Assembly: GCF_004402405.1 (NCBI RefSeq)
Contig: NZ_SOFE01000036.1
Location: 33,848-97,847, forward strand
From: Cryobacterium levicorallinum
GTDB lineage: Bacteria > Actinomycetota > Actinomycetes > Actinomycetales > Microbacteriaceae
Direction: 5' to 3'
Length of the DNA stretch: 64,000 nt
A model generated the notes under the pieces. It was not told the DNA's origin. It searched no databases and was given only the letters and a program-made list of their open reading frames with translations. Every line of letters begins with the position of its first letter. Within the stretch, counting starts at the first letter, position 1. A program made the position numbers and the translations under genes. This document shows positions 33,861-43,200 of the stretch, piece after piece.

Positions 33861-34634
33861 ATGTTGGAAAACTTGATGTACGATGCGCTGGAAGTTTCTA
33901 TTGTCGAAGACAATGACTCCCTCGGTGCGGCCGTCGCGGAGGCCTTCGCTGTGGCAGCGCGCGAAGCTCTGGCGAGCCAGGACGAGATTGCTGTGATTCT
34001 GGCGACGGGGAACTCGCAGTTGAGCTTTGCGCGTGCCGTGCGCGAGCGAACTGACATCGACTGGACACGCATCACGGTTCTTCACATGGATGAGTATCTG
34101 GGCATGTCTGAAGATCACTCAGCCAGCTTTCGGCGCTGGATGAACGAGAATTTGGCGAGCCGACTCCCGTTGAAAGCTTTCGAGGGCGTTCGAGGCGATC
34201 ACGAGCCCGCAGAGGAAGAGTTGGAACGGTACGCCGCTCTCATTCGTGAGTTGAAACCGTCAATTACCGTTATGGGAATCGGCGAGAACGGACACCTTGC
34301 CTTCAACGATCCGCCCGCCCTCTTCGAGACCGATGAGCTGATTGCCATTGTCAAAATGGACGAAGTCTCCCGGCAACAGCAGTTGGGGGAAGGCCATTTC
34401 CCTTCCCTGGAGGAGACCCCTCAATCTGCACTCAGCCTGACGATCCCGGCGCTTCTGATGTCTGGGACGGTTCTTGTGGGGGTGCCGGAAGCGCGCAAAG
34501 CGCCGGCGGTTCGGGCTGCGCTTGAGGGGCCCGTAACGCCAGACTGTCCCGCATCCATTCTGAGGCGTCAGCCGCACGCCCGAGTATTCCTCGATCGTGA
34601 CTCTGCTGCACTCCTCAAGCGTGACAACGGATGA
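33861..34634 (+). CDS. nagB: Glucosamine-6-phosphate deaminase NagB-like
   Basis: A 257-residue isomerase/deaminase that should turn glucosamine 6-phosphate into fructose 6-phosphate and ammonia. The phosphate loop is LATGNSQLSF, the base-region is HMDEYLGM, and the ring-opening site is VMGIGENGHLAFNDPP. LTIPALLMSG is the standard late motif. ATG 33861 follows AGGAG. The stop overlaps the uxaE-like start by ATGA, tying amino-sugar and uronate steps into one transcript. Relatives act on galactosamine 6-phosphate (AgaS-like families differ in sequence), so the sugar epimer is open. Confidence 0.88.
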   Translation: MLENLMYDALEVSIVEDNDSLGAAVAEAFAVAAREALASQDEIAVILATGNSQLSFARAVRERTDIDWTRITVLHMDEYLGMSEDHSASFRRWMNENLASRLPLKAFEGVRGDHEPAEEELERYAALIRELKPSITVMGIGENGHLAFNDPPALFETDELIAIVKMDEVSRQQQLGEGHFPSLEETPQSALSLTIPALLMSGTVLVGVPEARKAPAVRAALEGPVTPDCPASILRRQPHARVFLDRDSAALLKRDNG

Positions 34635-36061
34635 GTGAAGCCTTAGCGAAGCTATCGGTCGCGACCGCTCACGGTGAGCGTGTTCTGCGTGTCGAATCGG
34701 GAGATCTCTCTCAGCTCCATGGATTCGTGGGCAACACTGCGGAGGGGCTGAGTGGTCACGTCCTTGAGGGCCAGCTCAGCCCAGCCAACGCCCACGCTGC
34801 GCGGGCACTCATGCCCTCTCTGCGCCCGGTTCCCATGGGGCTTCGCACGTCGATGGGCACGGGGGACCGTCTGGGTGTGGCCACTGTGGGACACATTCGC
34901 GCGTTTCGCGCCTATGGACGCGGCATCGAGCCGGTTTTCGCCCAGCAGTCGATGCGCGAAATGGATCGCTTGGGCCGAACGCCCCAGCAAGTCATGGATG
35001 CTGCAACCTTCGGATGCATCGAAGCCGGGTGGACAGGAATCTTCGGCGCCGACGCCGATCACCTCAAGACTATCGCTGAGATCGACCGCGCCCTCGAAGC
35101 GGGCTTCACAACATTCACGCTTGATCCCGGAGAGCACGTCGTGGCCGTCGCTGATGGCGTGACCGACGAAACGCTGGAGGCGCTCCCCTGGGGCGATCTT
35201 GAGGACACCATCGGCGCCATGCTCAATCGATATCGCGGACTTGTACTGGATCTCGATCAGATTGCCTTGGTTGCCCATGACGCCGGGATACGGCGGGCGG
35301 CTGCGAAGTACGCACGCGCCGTTGTTCACACGGTGGCCATGTATCGCCACCTTGTTGCCACCGCAAATTACGACACTGAGGTGGAGATTTCGGTCGACGA
35401 AACCGATGAGGCGACGACCCTGATCGAGCACGTCTACTTGGCAACGGAACTGAAGAGGTTGGGCGTTGAGTGGGTCGGCTTCGCGCCGCGGTATATCGGT
35501 GACTTCGAGAAGGGCGTTGAGTACATCGGCGATGTAACCGAACTTGCGGGATCGCTTGCGCACCACGCCCGCATCGCGGAGCATTTCGGTGGGTACAAGA
35601 TCAGTCTGCATTCGGGGTCTGACAAGTTCAGCATCTATCGCGCCGCTGCAGAGGCCACCAAGGGTGTGATGCACCTCAAGACCTCCGGAACGAGCTATCT
35701 CGTTGCTCTCGAGGTTGCGGCTCGATTCGATCCCGCGCTCTTTTGGGAGGCGTATGACGTGAGCCGGGAAGCCTACCGGCAGGCGCGGTCCAGCTATCAG
35801 GTGTCTGCAGAACTGAGTCGCGCAGCGCCGGCTGCTCGTGGCCACGAGGAACGGCCGATCGACGTGTTGAATCAGTTCGACAGCCGCCAGATTCTCCACG
35901 TCGGCTACGCGGCGGTGCTTCGCGAGGAGCAGGCAGGACGGCCATCGGGGCTGTCAATACGCCTTTCATCACTCCTCGCCGATCGTGGCGACGAGTATGC
36001 GGCGGCGCTGGAAGACCATATCGGGCGTCACCTCTCACCCATCGTGGCGGCCTTGCGATGA
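34631..36061 (+). CDS. uxaE: Tagaturonate epimerase family protein (UxaE-like)
   Basis: A 476-residue protein. SLHSGSDKFSIY, together with GFAPRYIGDFEKGVEYIGD and KTSGTSYLVALEVAA, match the UxaE family, which interconverts D-tagaturonate and D-fructuronate. That step joins galacturonate breakdown to the mannonate branch. The gene overlaps nagB before it and the SDR gene after it by four bases each. No uronate isomerase (UxaC) is present in the window, so the route from free uronate to the keto acid must be encoded elsewhere or differ. Confidence 0.82.
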   Translation: MSEALAKLSVATAHGERVLRVESGDLSQLHGFVGNTAEGLSGHVLEGQLSPANAHAARALMPSLRPVPMGLRTSMGTGDRLGVATVGHIRAFRAYGRGIEPVFAQQSMREMDRLGRTPQQVMDAATFGCIEAGWTGIFGADADHLKTIAEIDRALEAGFTTFTLDPGEHVVAVADGVTDETLEALPWGDLEDTIGAMLNRYRGLVLDLDQIALVAHDAGIRRAAAKYARAVVHTVAMYRHLVATANYDTEVEISVDETDEATTLIEHVYLATELKRLGVEWVGFAPRYIGDFEKGVEYIGDVTELAGSLAHHARIAEHFGGYKISLHSGSDKFSIYRAAAEATKGVMHLKTSGTSYLVALEVAARFDPALFWEAYDVSREAYRQARSSYQVSAELSRAAPAARGHEERPIDVLNQFDSRQILHVGYAAVLREEQAGRPSGLSIRLSSLLADRGDEYAAALEDHIGRHLSPIVAALR

Positions 36062-36837
36062 AATCGGAACTGACTTCCTTGTTCGACCTGACCGGTAAAC
36101 GCGCGGCCATCGTCGGTGGTACCGGAGTGCTCGGGGGACGCTTCGCGCACACCCTGGCGGCGGCCGGGGCCCGGGTGATTGTCCTTGGTCGTTCCCGGGA
36201 ACGAGGGGAATCTGTCGTGCAGTCAATCGAGCAGGCTGGCGGCACAGCATCGTTCGAAGTTCTGGACGCCTCGAATCGCGATTCCGTGGTTAGAGCGCGG
36301 GAGAAGATCGCACGCGGCGGGGGGCTGGACGTGCTCATCAACGCGCCAGGAGCAAATAGCACAACCCCATTCGAAGATATAAAAGACGAAGAATGGCAGC
36401 GGCTCCTCGACGTCAACCTCGGTTCGGTCTTTCGCGTCTGTCAGGAGTTCCTGCCGCTGTTGCAGGCGAGGCCCGAAGGCGCGTCCATCATCAACGTCTC
36501 GTCGGCGTCGTCAGGTCCGCCCCTGAGTCGAGTGTTTGGCTACGGGGTGGCCAAGGCCGGGGTAAACAACTTGACCCAGTACCTAGCCAGGGAGCTGGCC
36601 GGGCACGGCATCAGGGTGAACGCAATTGTTCCGGGGTTCTTTCCCGCCGAGCAGAACCGGGCAATCCTGACTCCGGAGCGGCTGGAGGCGATCATTTCGC
36701 ACACCCCGATGGCGCGACTAGGGGAGCCGCAGGAGCTTGATGGAGTCCTATTGTGGCTCTCCTCGCACCGAGCTTCAGGATTTGTCACGGGGGCACTCGT
36801 GCCGGTTGATGGTGGCTTTTCAGCCATGACCATCTAA
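36058..36837 (+). CDS. SDR oxidoreductase, probable fructuronate reductase (D-mannonate forming)
   Basis: A 259-residue short-chain dehydrogenase. The cofactor loop is GGTGVLGGRFA, followed by INAPGANSTTPF, catalytic Ser in NVSSASSG, and the YGVAKAG Tyr-Lys pair. It lies between the UxaE-like gene and mannonate dehydratase. This suggests reduction of D-fructuronate to D-mannonate, as some SDR proteins do in uxu clusters of Firmicutes. The activity is inferred from position. The ATGA overlap with uxaE supports coupling. Confidence 0.85.
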   Translation: MKSELTSLFDLTGKRAAIVGGTGVLGGRFAHTLAAAGARVIVLGRSRERGESVVQSIEQAGGTASFEVLDASNRDSVVRAREKIARGGGLDVLINAPGANSTTPFEDIKDEEWQRLLDVNLGSVFRVCQEFLPLLQARPEGASIINVSSASSGPPLSRVFGYGVAKAGVNNLTQYLARELAGHGIRVNAIVPGFFPAEQNRAILTPERLEAIISHTPMARLGEPQELDGVLLWLSSHRASGFVTGALVPVDGGFSAMTI

Positions 36838-36893
36838 TCAATTCCAGTCTTGTTCGCGTACCCATCGTTTAGATTCGCCCAAGAAAGGTCACT

Positions 36894-38132
36894 ATGAAGA
36901 TCATCCAGGCTGAAGTCATCGTCACCAGCCCCGATCGAAACTTCGTCACGCTCAAGCTGACGACCGAGAGTGGCATAACCGGTCTCGGTGATGCCACTGT
37001 GAACGGGCGCGAGCTTGCGGTGGTCAGCTACCTTCGAGACCATGTCGTGCAGCTTCTGATCGGACGGGATGCCACGAGGATCGAAGACACCTGGCAATTC
37101 CTCTATCGCAGTGCCTATTGGCGACGTGGGCCAATCACGATGGCGGCGATCGCCGCCGTTGACGTCGCGCTCTGGGATATCAAGGGCAAGATGGCCGGAA
37201 TGCCGGTGTATCAACTGCTCGGTGGCGCCAGCCGATCGGGACTGCTGACTTACGGTCACGCCTCAGGACGAGACAACCAAGAGCTCTTCGATAGCGTGCG
37301 CAAGCATCAGGAAGAAGGATACAAGGCGATCCGAATTCAGTCCGCCGTGCCCGGGCTCGAATCGATCTACGGAATCGCCTCGAACGCGACGGTTGAGGCG
37401 AATGCGGGCGTGCGATACGACCACGAACCTGCCCAGAGGAGTGCGTACCCGGCCGAGGAAGATTGGGACACTCGATCGTACTTGCGTCACATTCCCACGG
37501 TGTTCGAAGCGGTTCGAAACGAGTTCGGGCCAGCGGTGCCGCTGTTGCATGACGGGCACCATCGAATGACGCCGATCCAGGCGGCAAAACTGGGCAAGTC
37601 ACTGGAACCGTATGACTTGTTCTGGTTAGAAGATGTGACGCCGGCGGAGAACCCGGAGGCGCTGCGACTTGTACGGCAGCACACAACGACCCCCCTAGCC
37701 ATCGGCGAGATTTTCAACACAGTCTGGGACTATCAGCAGATCATTCGAGAACAGCTCATTGACTACGTGCGAGGTGCCGTGACCCATATGGGAGGGATCA
37801 CCCATCTGAAGAAGACCCTCGATTATGCAGCGCTCTATCAGATCAAGTCGGGGATGCACGGGCCGACAGATATCTCTCCGGTCGGGATGGCAGCGGCGAT
37901 GCATCTGGGGATGGCGATTCACAACTTCGGCATTCAGGAGTACATGAAGCACGGGCCGAAGACCGACGCCGTATTCGAGCAGTCCTACACCTTTGTTGAC
38001 GGCATGCTCCATCCCGGTGACAAGCCAGGAATCGGTGTCGAGCTCAACGTTGATGAGGCAGGAAAATACCCCTATCAACAGGCTTACCTGCCGTACAATC
38101 GCCTCGCTGACGGAACCGTCCACGATTGGTGA
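36894..38132 (+). CDS. manD: D-mannonate dehydratase, enolase superfamily (ManD)
   Basis: A 412-residue enzyme. The start [20 protein letters not shown] and [20 protein letters not shown] are typical of ManD/RspA. Metal ligands lie in [23 protein letters not shown], and AIGEIFNT, and the C-terminal [18 protein letters not shown] is the ManD pattern. It should dehydrate D-mannonate to 2-keto-3-deoxygluconate (KDG). AAAGG precedes ATG 36894. KDG kinase and KDPG aldolase are not found here. Some family members have low activity and act on gluconate, so substrate is fairly but not fully certain. Confidence 0.88.
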   Translation: MKIIQAEVIVTSPDRNFVTLKLTTESGITGLGDATVNGRELAVVSYLRDHVVQLLIGRDATRIEDTWQFLYRSAYWRRGPITMAAIAAVDVALWDIKGKMAGMPVYQLLGGASRSGLLTYGHASGRDNQELFDSVRKHQEEGYKAIRIQSAVPGLESIYGIASNATVEANAGVRYDHEPAQRSAYPAEEDWDTRSYLRHIPTVFEAVRNEFGPAVPLLHDGHHRMTPIQAAKLGKSLEPYDLFWLEDVTPAENPEALRLVRQHTTTPLAIGEIFNTVWDYQQIIREQLIDYVRGAVTHMGGITHLKKTLDYAALYQIKSGMHGPTDISPVGMAAAMHLGMAIHNFGIQEYMKHGPKTDAVFEQSYTFVDGMLHPGDKPGIGVELNVDEAGKYPYQQAYLPYNRLADGTVHDW

Positions 38133-38249
38133 CAGCATGACCTACCCCGGCACCGCTAGGCGCAGGAGCTTATCGGTGCAGAGAAAAATGGATCTTGCGT
38201 CGTCCGTCCCTCGTATCGAATTTGTAATCCCGTCGAGCGGAGTTGCTTT

Positions 38250-38834
38250 ATGAACAGGGACTTTGCGGCCTGCCCGCCAATTGCCGTCATGGGCGTATCC
38301 GGTTCGGGGAAGTCGACGATCGCCAGAATGCTGGCGATTGAACTCCATGTTCCGTTTGTTGAAGCCGACGACCTCCACCCAACGGAGAACAAAGATCGGA
38401 TGCGGCAAGGCCTCCCGCTTGACGACGAGCATCGACGTCCCTGGTTGCGCACCGTGGCTGAGCATCTGCAGGTCGCCGCCATAGAACAAGGCACTGCCGT
38501 CGCCGCCTGCTCTGCCCTCAAGCGTGCACACCGTGACGTCTTACGTGAGGTTATCCCCTCCGTGTTCTTCGTCTACCTTGCCGGCAGGCAGGATGAGATC
38601 GCCGAGCGCATTTCAGACCGAAAACACGAATTCATGCCCGCAAGCCTGCTGGGCTCGCAGTTTGACGCGCTTGAAGCACCCGGTGACGATGAAGAGCATC
38701 TCAAAGTTTCGATCAGTCCGGCGCCCGCGCAGATCGTGTTCGAGATCGTCGCACATCTGAGTTCCCGGTTCGGCAGAACTCCTCACGGCGCCCTGTCTGA
38801 CTCTGACCATGCGGGCCTCCGCAGAACTGTGTAG
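38250..38834 (+). CDS. gntK: Gluconokinase (GntK type)
   Basis: A 194-residue P-loop kinase for D-gluconate. Walker A is MGVSGSGKST, followed by EADDLHPTENKDRMRQGLPL and RRPWL, AACSALKRAHRDVLR, and RKHEFMPASLLGSQFDALE, all characteristic of the family. The product 6-phosphogluconate is the substrate of Gnd, encoded at 24451-25908 on the other strand. GGAG lies eight bases before ATG 38250. It closes the catabolic block that separates prs from rplY. Confidence 0.93.
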   Translation: MNRDFAACPPIAVMGVSGSGKSTIARMLAIELHVPFVEADDLHPTENKDRMRQGLPLDDEHRRPWLRTVAEHLQVAAIEQGTAVAACSALKRAHRDVLREVIPSVFFVYLAGRQDEIAERISDRKHEFMPASLLGSQFDALEAPGDDEEHLKVSISPAPAQIVFEIVAHLSSRFGRTPHGALSDSDHAGLRRTV

Positions 38835-39028
38835 AATCGTAATTCGAACTTCGGCGAGGGATATCGTCACCCGGGCAACCGGGCTGACGGCATCCGTGAT
38901 CGACGCGGCGGACGAGACCTTGGGCTTTTCCTCACGCTGACATGCGTTCGAGTTGAATCAGTACCCCCATCTTCGGGCCTCGGCCCGACGACCACGATCT
39001 GGGTCTTATACCCGCTAGGAGTAACACC

Positions 39029-39643
39029 ATGGCTAAAAAAGAAGTAAATGCCGTCGTCGCTGAACTGCGCGAAAACTTTGGCAAGGGTGCGGCCCGCAAG
39101 CTGCGCGTGCTCGGCCTGATCCCGGCCGTCATCTACGGCCACGGCACCGAGCCGGTGCACGTGTCACTGCCCTCGCACCGCATCGGTCTGCTGCTGCGTC
39201 GCAAGAACATGATTCTTGAGCTCGATCTCGCTGGCGAGAAGCAGCTTGTGCTGGTCAAGGACGTGCAGAAGGACCCGGTCAAGGCCATCATTGAGCACAT
39301 TGACCTCATCGTCGTCCGCAAGGGTGAAAAGGTCCAGGTTGAGGTCCCCGTACACACCACCGGCGAATCGTTCCCCGGCACCATGGCCGACTTCGACACC
39401 AAGTCGCTCCTGCTTGAGGTTGAAGCCACCGACATCCCCGAGAACCTCCAGTTGTCGATCGAGGGCCTCGAAGACGGCGCGCAGCTGCACGCCAAGGACG
39501 TCACGCTGCCCGCTGGCGCCGTGCTCGTGTCCGACCCCGAGACCCTGGTCATCTACGTCCACACGCCGCGTGGCGAGGACGAGTCCGAGGAGACCGAGGT
39601 CATCACTGCTGGCACCCCGGCCGCCACGCCGCCCGCCGCGTAA
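39029..39643 (+). CDS. rplY: 50S ribosomal protein L25 / general stress protein Ctc
   Basis: A 204-residue two-domain L25 (Ctc form). N-terminal 5S rRNA-binding domain: ARKLRVLGLIPAVIYG, then DVQKDPVKAIIEHIDL. The TL5-type C-terminal domain has VQVEVPVHTTGES, and an acidic Ala/Pro tail ends the chain. TAGGAG precedes ATG 39029. It heads the rplY-pth-mfd backbone. Confidence 0.95.
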   Translation: MAKKEVNAVVAELRENFGKGAARKLRVLGLIPAVIYGHGTEPVHVSLPSHRIGLLLRRKNMILELDLAGEKQLVLVKDVQKDPVKAIIEHIDLIVVRKGEKVQVEVPVHTTGESFPGTMADFDTKSLLLEVEATDIPENLQLSIEGLEDGAQLHAKDVTLPAGAVLVSDPETLVIYVHTPRGEDESEETEVITAGTPAATPPAA

Positions 39644-39699
39644 CAATTATCTTCACTCGGTTCTCGCGGGGTTTTCCAACACTTAGGCGGAGGATTCCC

Positions 39700-40284
39700 C
39701 TGGATACGAACCTGTGGCTCGTAGTCGGGCTCGGTAACCCCGGGCCCGACTACGCTGGCAACCGCCACAACGTCGGGCAGATGGTCACAGGGCAACTCGC
39801 CAATCGTCTGCCCGCGAATTTCAAGCGTCACAAAACCGCCGCCCTGGTCGCCGAGGGGCGACTGGCTCCCGGCGCACCCAAGCTGGTGCTGGCCAAGCCA
39901 ACCACGTTTATGAACGTCTCCGGCAGCCCGGTCGCCGCGCTGCTGAGCTTCTACTCGCTGCCCATTTCCCGCCTCATCGTCGTGCACGATGACCTGGACC
40001 TGCCCTTCGACACCCTCAAGATCAAGGTTGGCGGCGGTCACGGCGGCCACAACGGCCTGCGCGACATTATTGCGGCCACCGGAAGCAACGAGTTCATTCG
40101 CATCCGCATGGGCATCGGCCGGCCGCCGGGCCGTCAGAACGCGGCCGACTTCGTGTTGCACGACTTCGCAGCCGCCGAGCGCAGCATTCTGCCCGTTTTA
40201 ATAGCGGATGCCGCCGACGCGATCGAATTGATCGCCACCGACGGCGTCGTGGCGGCCCAACAGAAGTTCCACTCGCCCGCGTAG
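39700..40284 (+). CDS. pth: Peptidyl-tRNA hydrolase with apparent CTG start
   Basis: A 194-residue enzyme that frees tRNA from stalled peptidyl-tRNA. The N-terminus reads WLVVGLGNPGPDYAGNRHNVG, cut here to the family landmarks GLGNPG and RHNVG; the catalytic His is in RHNVG, and HDDLDLPFDTLKIK and GGGHGGHNGLRDI follow. The frame has no ATG, GTG or TTG that would include this essential start. The first usable codon is CTG 39700, six bases after GGAGG (39689-39693). The first ATG, at 39781, would remove the active site. mfd begins 13 bases after the stop. Confidence 0.9.
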   Translation: MDTNLWLVVGLGNPGPDYAGNRHNVGQMVTGQLANRLPANFKRHKTAALVAEGRLAPGAPKLVLAKPTTFMNVSGSPVAALLSFYSLPISRLIVVHDDLDLPFDTLKIKVGGGHGGHNGLRDIIAATGSNEFIRIRMGIGRPPGRQNAADFVLHDFAAAERSILPVLIADAADAIELIATDGVVAAQQKFHSPA

Positions 40285-40297
40285 GTAGACTCGTTCA

Positions 40298-43200
40298 GTG
40301 ATCCTTCAGGGCTTAATCGCAGCGCTCGCGCGCGCCTCCACGTTCGACAACGCCCTCGCCTATGCCAGCCGGGATGCTGATTTCAGTCTGACCGAGGGCA
40401 TACGTGCCCCGCTGCTCGCCGCGCTGCTCGACCTGCGCCGCGATGATGCTCAGGCGCTGTTCGTCATCACCGCGACCGGCCGCGAGTCCGAGGCGCTGCG
40501 CGAGAACCTCGGCTGCTTCGCCACGAGCGCGGAGATCATCGACTTTCCAGCCTGGGAAACCCTCCCGCACGAACGCCTGAGCCCGAGCGCCGAGATCGTC
40601 GGCAAGCGCCTGCACGCCCTGCGGCGGATGCGCGAGTGGCAGGAGCAGGACGCGCGCGAGCGGCATCCGCTTATCGTCGTCGCCTCGGTGCGAGCCGCCC
40701 TGCAGCCGGTCGCCGACAACCTCACCGACTACGAACCGATCGAACTGACGGTCGGAGCCCGCGGGCACGACCTCTCGGCGATCGTGCTGCAGCTGGTCAA
40801 TGTGGCCTACGCCCGCGTCGACATGGTCACCCGGCGCGGCGAGTTCGCCGTGCGCGGCGGTATTCTCGACGTCTTTCCGCCGGTCGCCTCGCACCCCTAC
40901 CGGGTGGAATTCTTCGGCGACGAGGTCGAGCAGATTCGCCTGTTCAGCGTCGCCGACCAACGGTCCTTGCCCGAACCGGTCGCATCCGTCAGCCTGCCGC
41001 CGAGCCGGGAACTCCTACTCAGCCCTGCCGTGCGGCAGCGCGCCCAGGAAATGCAGCACGAATTTCCGAGCCTGTCCGGTCTGCTCGCCAAGATCGCCGA
41101 GGGCATCCCGGTCGAGGGCATGGAAAGCCTCGCCCCCGCCCTGGTCGACCGGCTGGTGCCGGTCACGCACTACCTGCCGAGCAACGCTGCCGTCGCCGTG
41201 ATCTCGCCGGAGCGCGTCGCAAGCCGCGCGATCAGCCTCGCCGAGACCAACCGGGAGTTTCTCGGTGCCGCCTGGAGCGCTGCCACGGCCGGTGCCGACG
41301 CGCCGATCGACCTCGAATCCGGCGACTTTCTCACTCTCGGCCGCCTGCGCGACAGCGTCAAATATTCGGCTCCCGGTGCACCGGCGTCCGGCCACCACTG
41401 GTGGACCCTGAGCACGTTCCAGGCGGCGCCGACCGACGAGGCGGTTCTGCCCGAACACCTCGAAATGGACGAACTGCTCACCATCCGCATCGAAGCGGAT
41501 GCCGTCCCCACCTTCGCCGGCAGCGTCGACGGGGCCGTGGGTCATGTCGCCTCCCGGCTGCACGACGGCTGGGTCGTCGGTATCGTCGCCCAGGGGGCGG
41601 GGCTGGTCGAGCGGGCCGCGCAGGTTTTGGCCGAGCGCGAACTTCCGGTGCGCGTCGTAGACGTGTGGCCGCTGGAACCGGAGGCCGGTATCGCTTACCT
41701 GTTGAAGGCATCCGTCGATCATGGTTTTGAGCTCCCGACCAGCAAACTCACCCTGATCAGCGAGAGCGAATTTTACGGGCGCACCGTCGGCTACTCGGCC
41801 AGGCAGATCAAGAAGCTCGCGAGCCGCCGCAAGAATGTCGTCGACCCGTTGCAGCTGGTCGCCGGTGACCACGTCGTGCACCAGACGCACGGCATCGGTC
41901 GTTTTCTCGAACTGACCCAGCGCGAGGTGTCGAGCGGCGGGCGCAACCCGGTCAAGACCACCCGCGAATATCTGGTGCTGGAATATGCGGCGTCCAAGCG
42001 CGGCCACGCCGGCGACCGGCTGTATGTGCCGACCGACCAGCTCGACCTGGTCACCCGGTATGTCGGCGGGGAGGCGCCGACCCTGAGCAAGATGGGCGGC
42101 AGCGACTGGTCGAGCGCAAAGACCAAGGCGCGCAAGGCGGTGCGCGACATTGCCGTCGAGCTGGTCAAGCTGTATTCGGCGCGGATGGCGAGCAAGGGTC
42201 ACGCCTTCGGGCCGGACACCCCCTGGCAGCGCGAGCTCGAAGAAGCCTTCCCATTCGTGGAGACCCCCGACCAGCTGACGACGATCGACGAGGTCAAAGC
42301 CGATATGGAACGGCCGATTCCGATGGACCGGCTGCTCAGTGGCGACGTCGGTTTCGGCAAAACCGAGGTGGCCATTCGTGCCGCATTCAAGGCCGTGCAG
42401 GACGGCAAGCAGGTGGCCATGCTGGTTCCGACCACGCTGCTGGTCAGCCAGCACATGGAAACGTTCAAGGAGCGCTTCGCCGGGTTCCCAATTCACCTGC
42501 GCGCCCTGTCCCGATTCCAGACCGACAAGGAGTCGCGCGAGACGATCGCCGGAATGCTCGAGGGCACGGTCGACGTCGTCATCGGCACGCACCGGCTACT
42601 GTCGCCGTCGATCATCTTCAAGGATCTCGGCCTGGTCATTATCGACGAGGAACAGCGCTTTGGTGTCGAGCACAAGGACGCCCTGAAGAAGCTCAAGACC
42701 AACGTGGATATTCTCGCGATGAGCGCGACCCCCATTCCGCGGTCGCTGGAGATGGCGGTAACCGGAATTCGCGAAATGTCGACCCTGGCCACCCCGCCCG
42801 AGGACCGGCACCCCATCCTGACCTTTGTCGGACCGTACTCGCAACGGCAGGTGGCTGCGGCCATCCGTCGGGAACTGCTGCGCGAAGGTCAGATCTTCTT
42901 CGTGCACAACCGGGTCACGAGCATCAACCGCATCGCCTCGGAGCTCGCCGAACTGGTGCCGGAGGCGCGCATCGCGATCGCGCACGGGCAGCTGCCCGAG
43001 GCTCAGCTCGAGCAGGTGGTCGGCGACTTCTGGGAGCGCAAGTTCGACATTCTGGTCTGCACCACGATCATCGAAACCGGCCTCGACATCAACAACGCGA
43101 ACACGATCATCATCGACCGGGCCGACAAGTTCGGCTTGAGCCAGCTGCACCAGCTGCGCGGCCGGGTCGGTCGTGGGCGTGAGCGGGCCTACGCCTATTT

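Noticed and set aside
41015..42592. Long minus-strand frame opposite mfd
   Set aside because: Mirror of GC-rich third positions; Mfd motifs are continuous on the plus strand.
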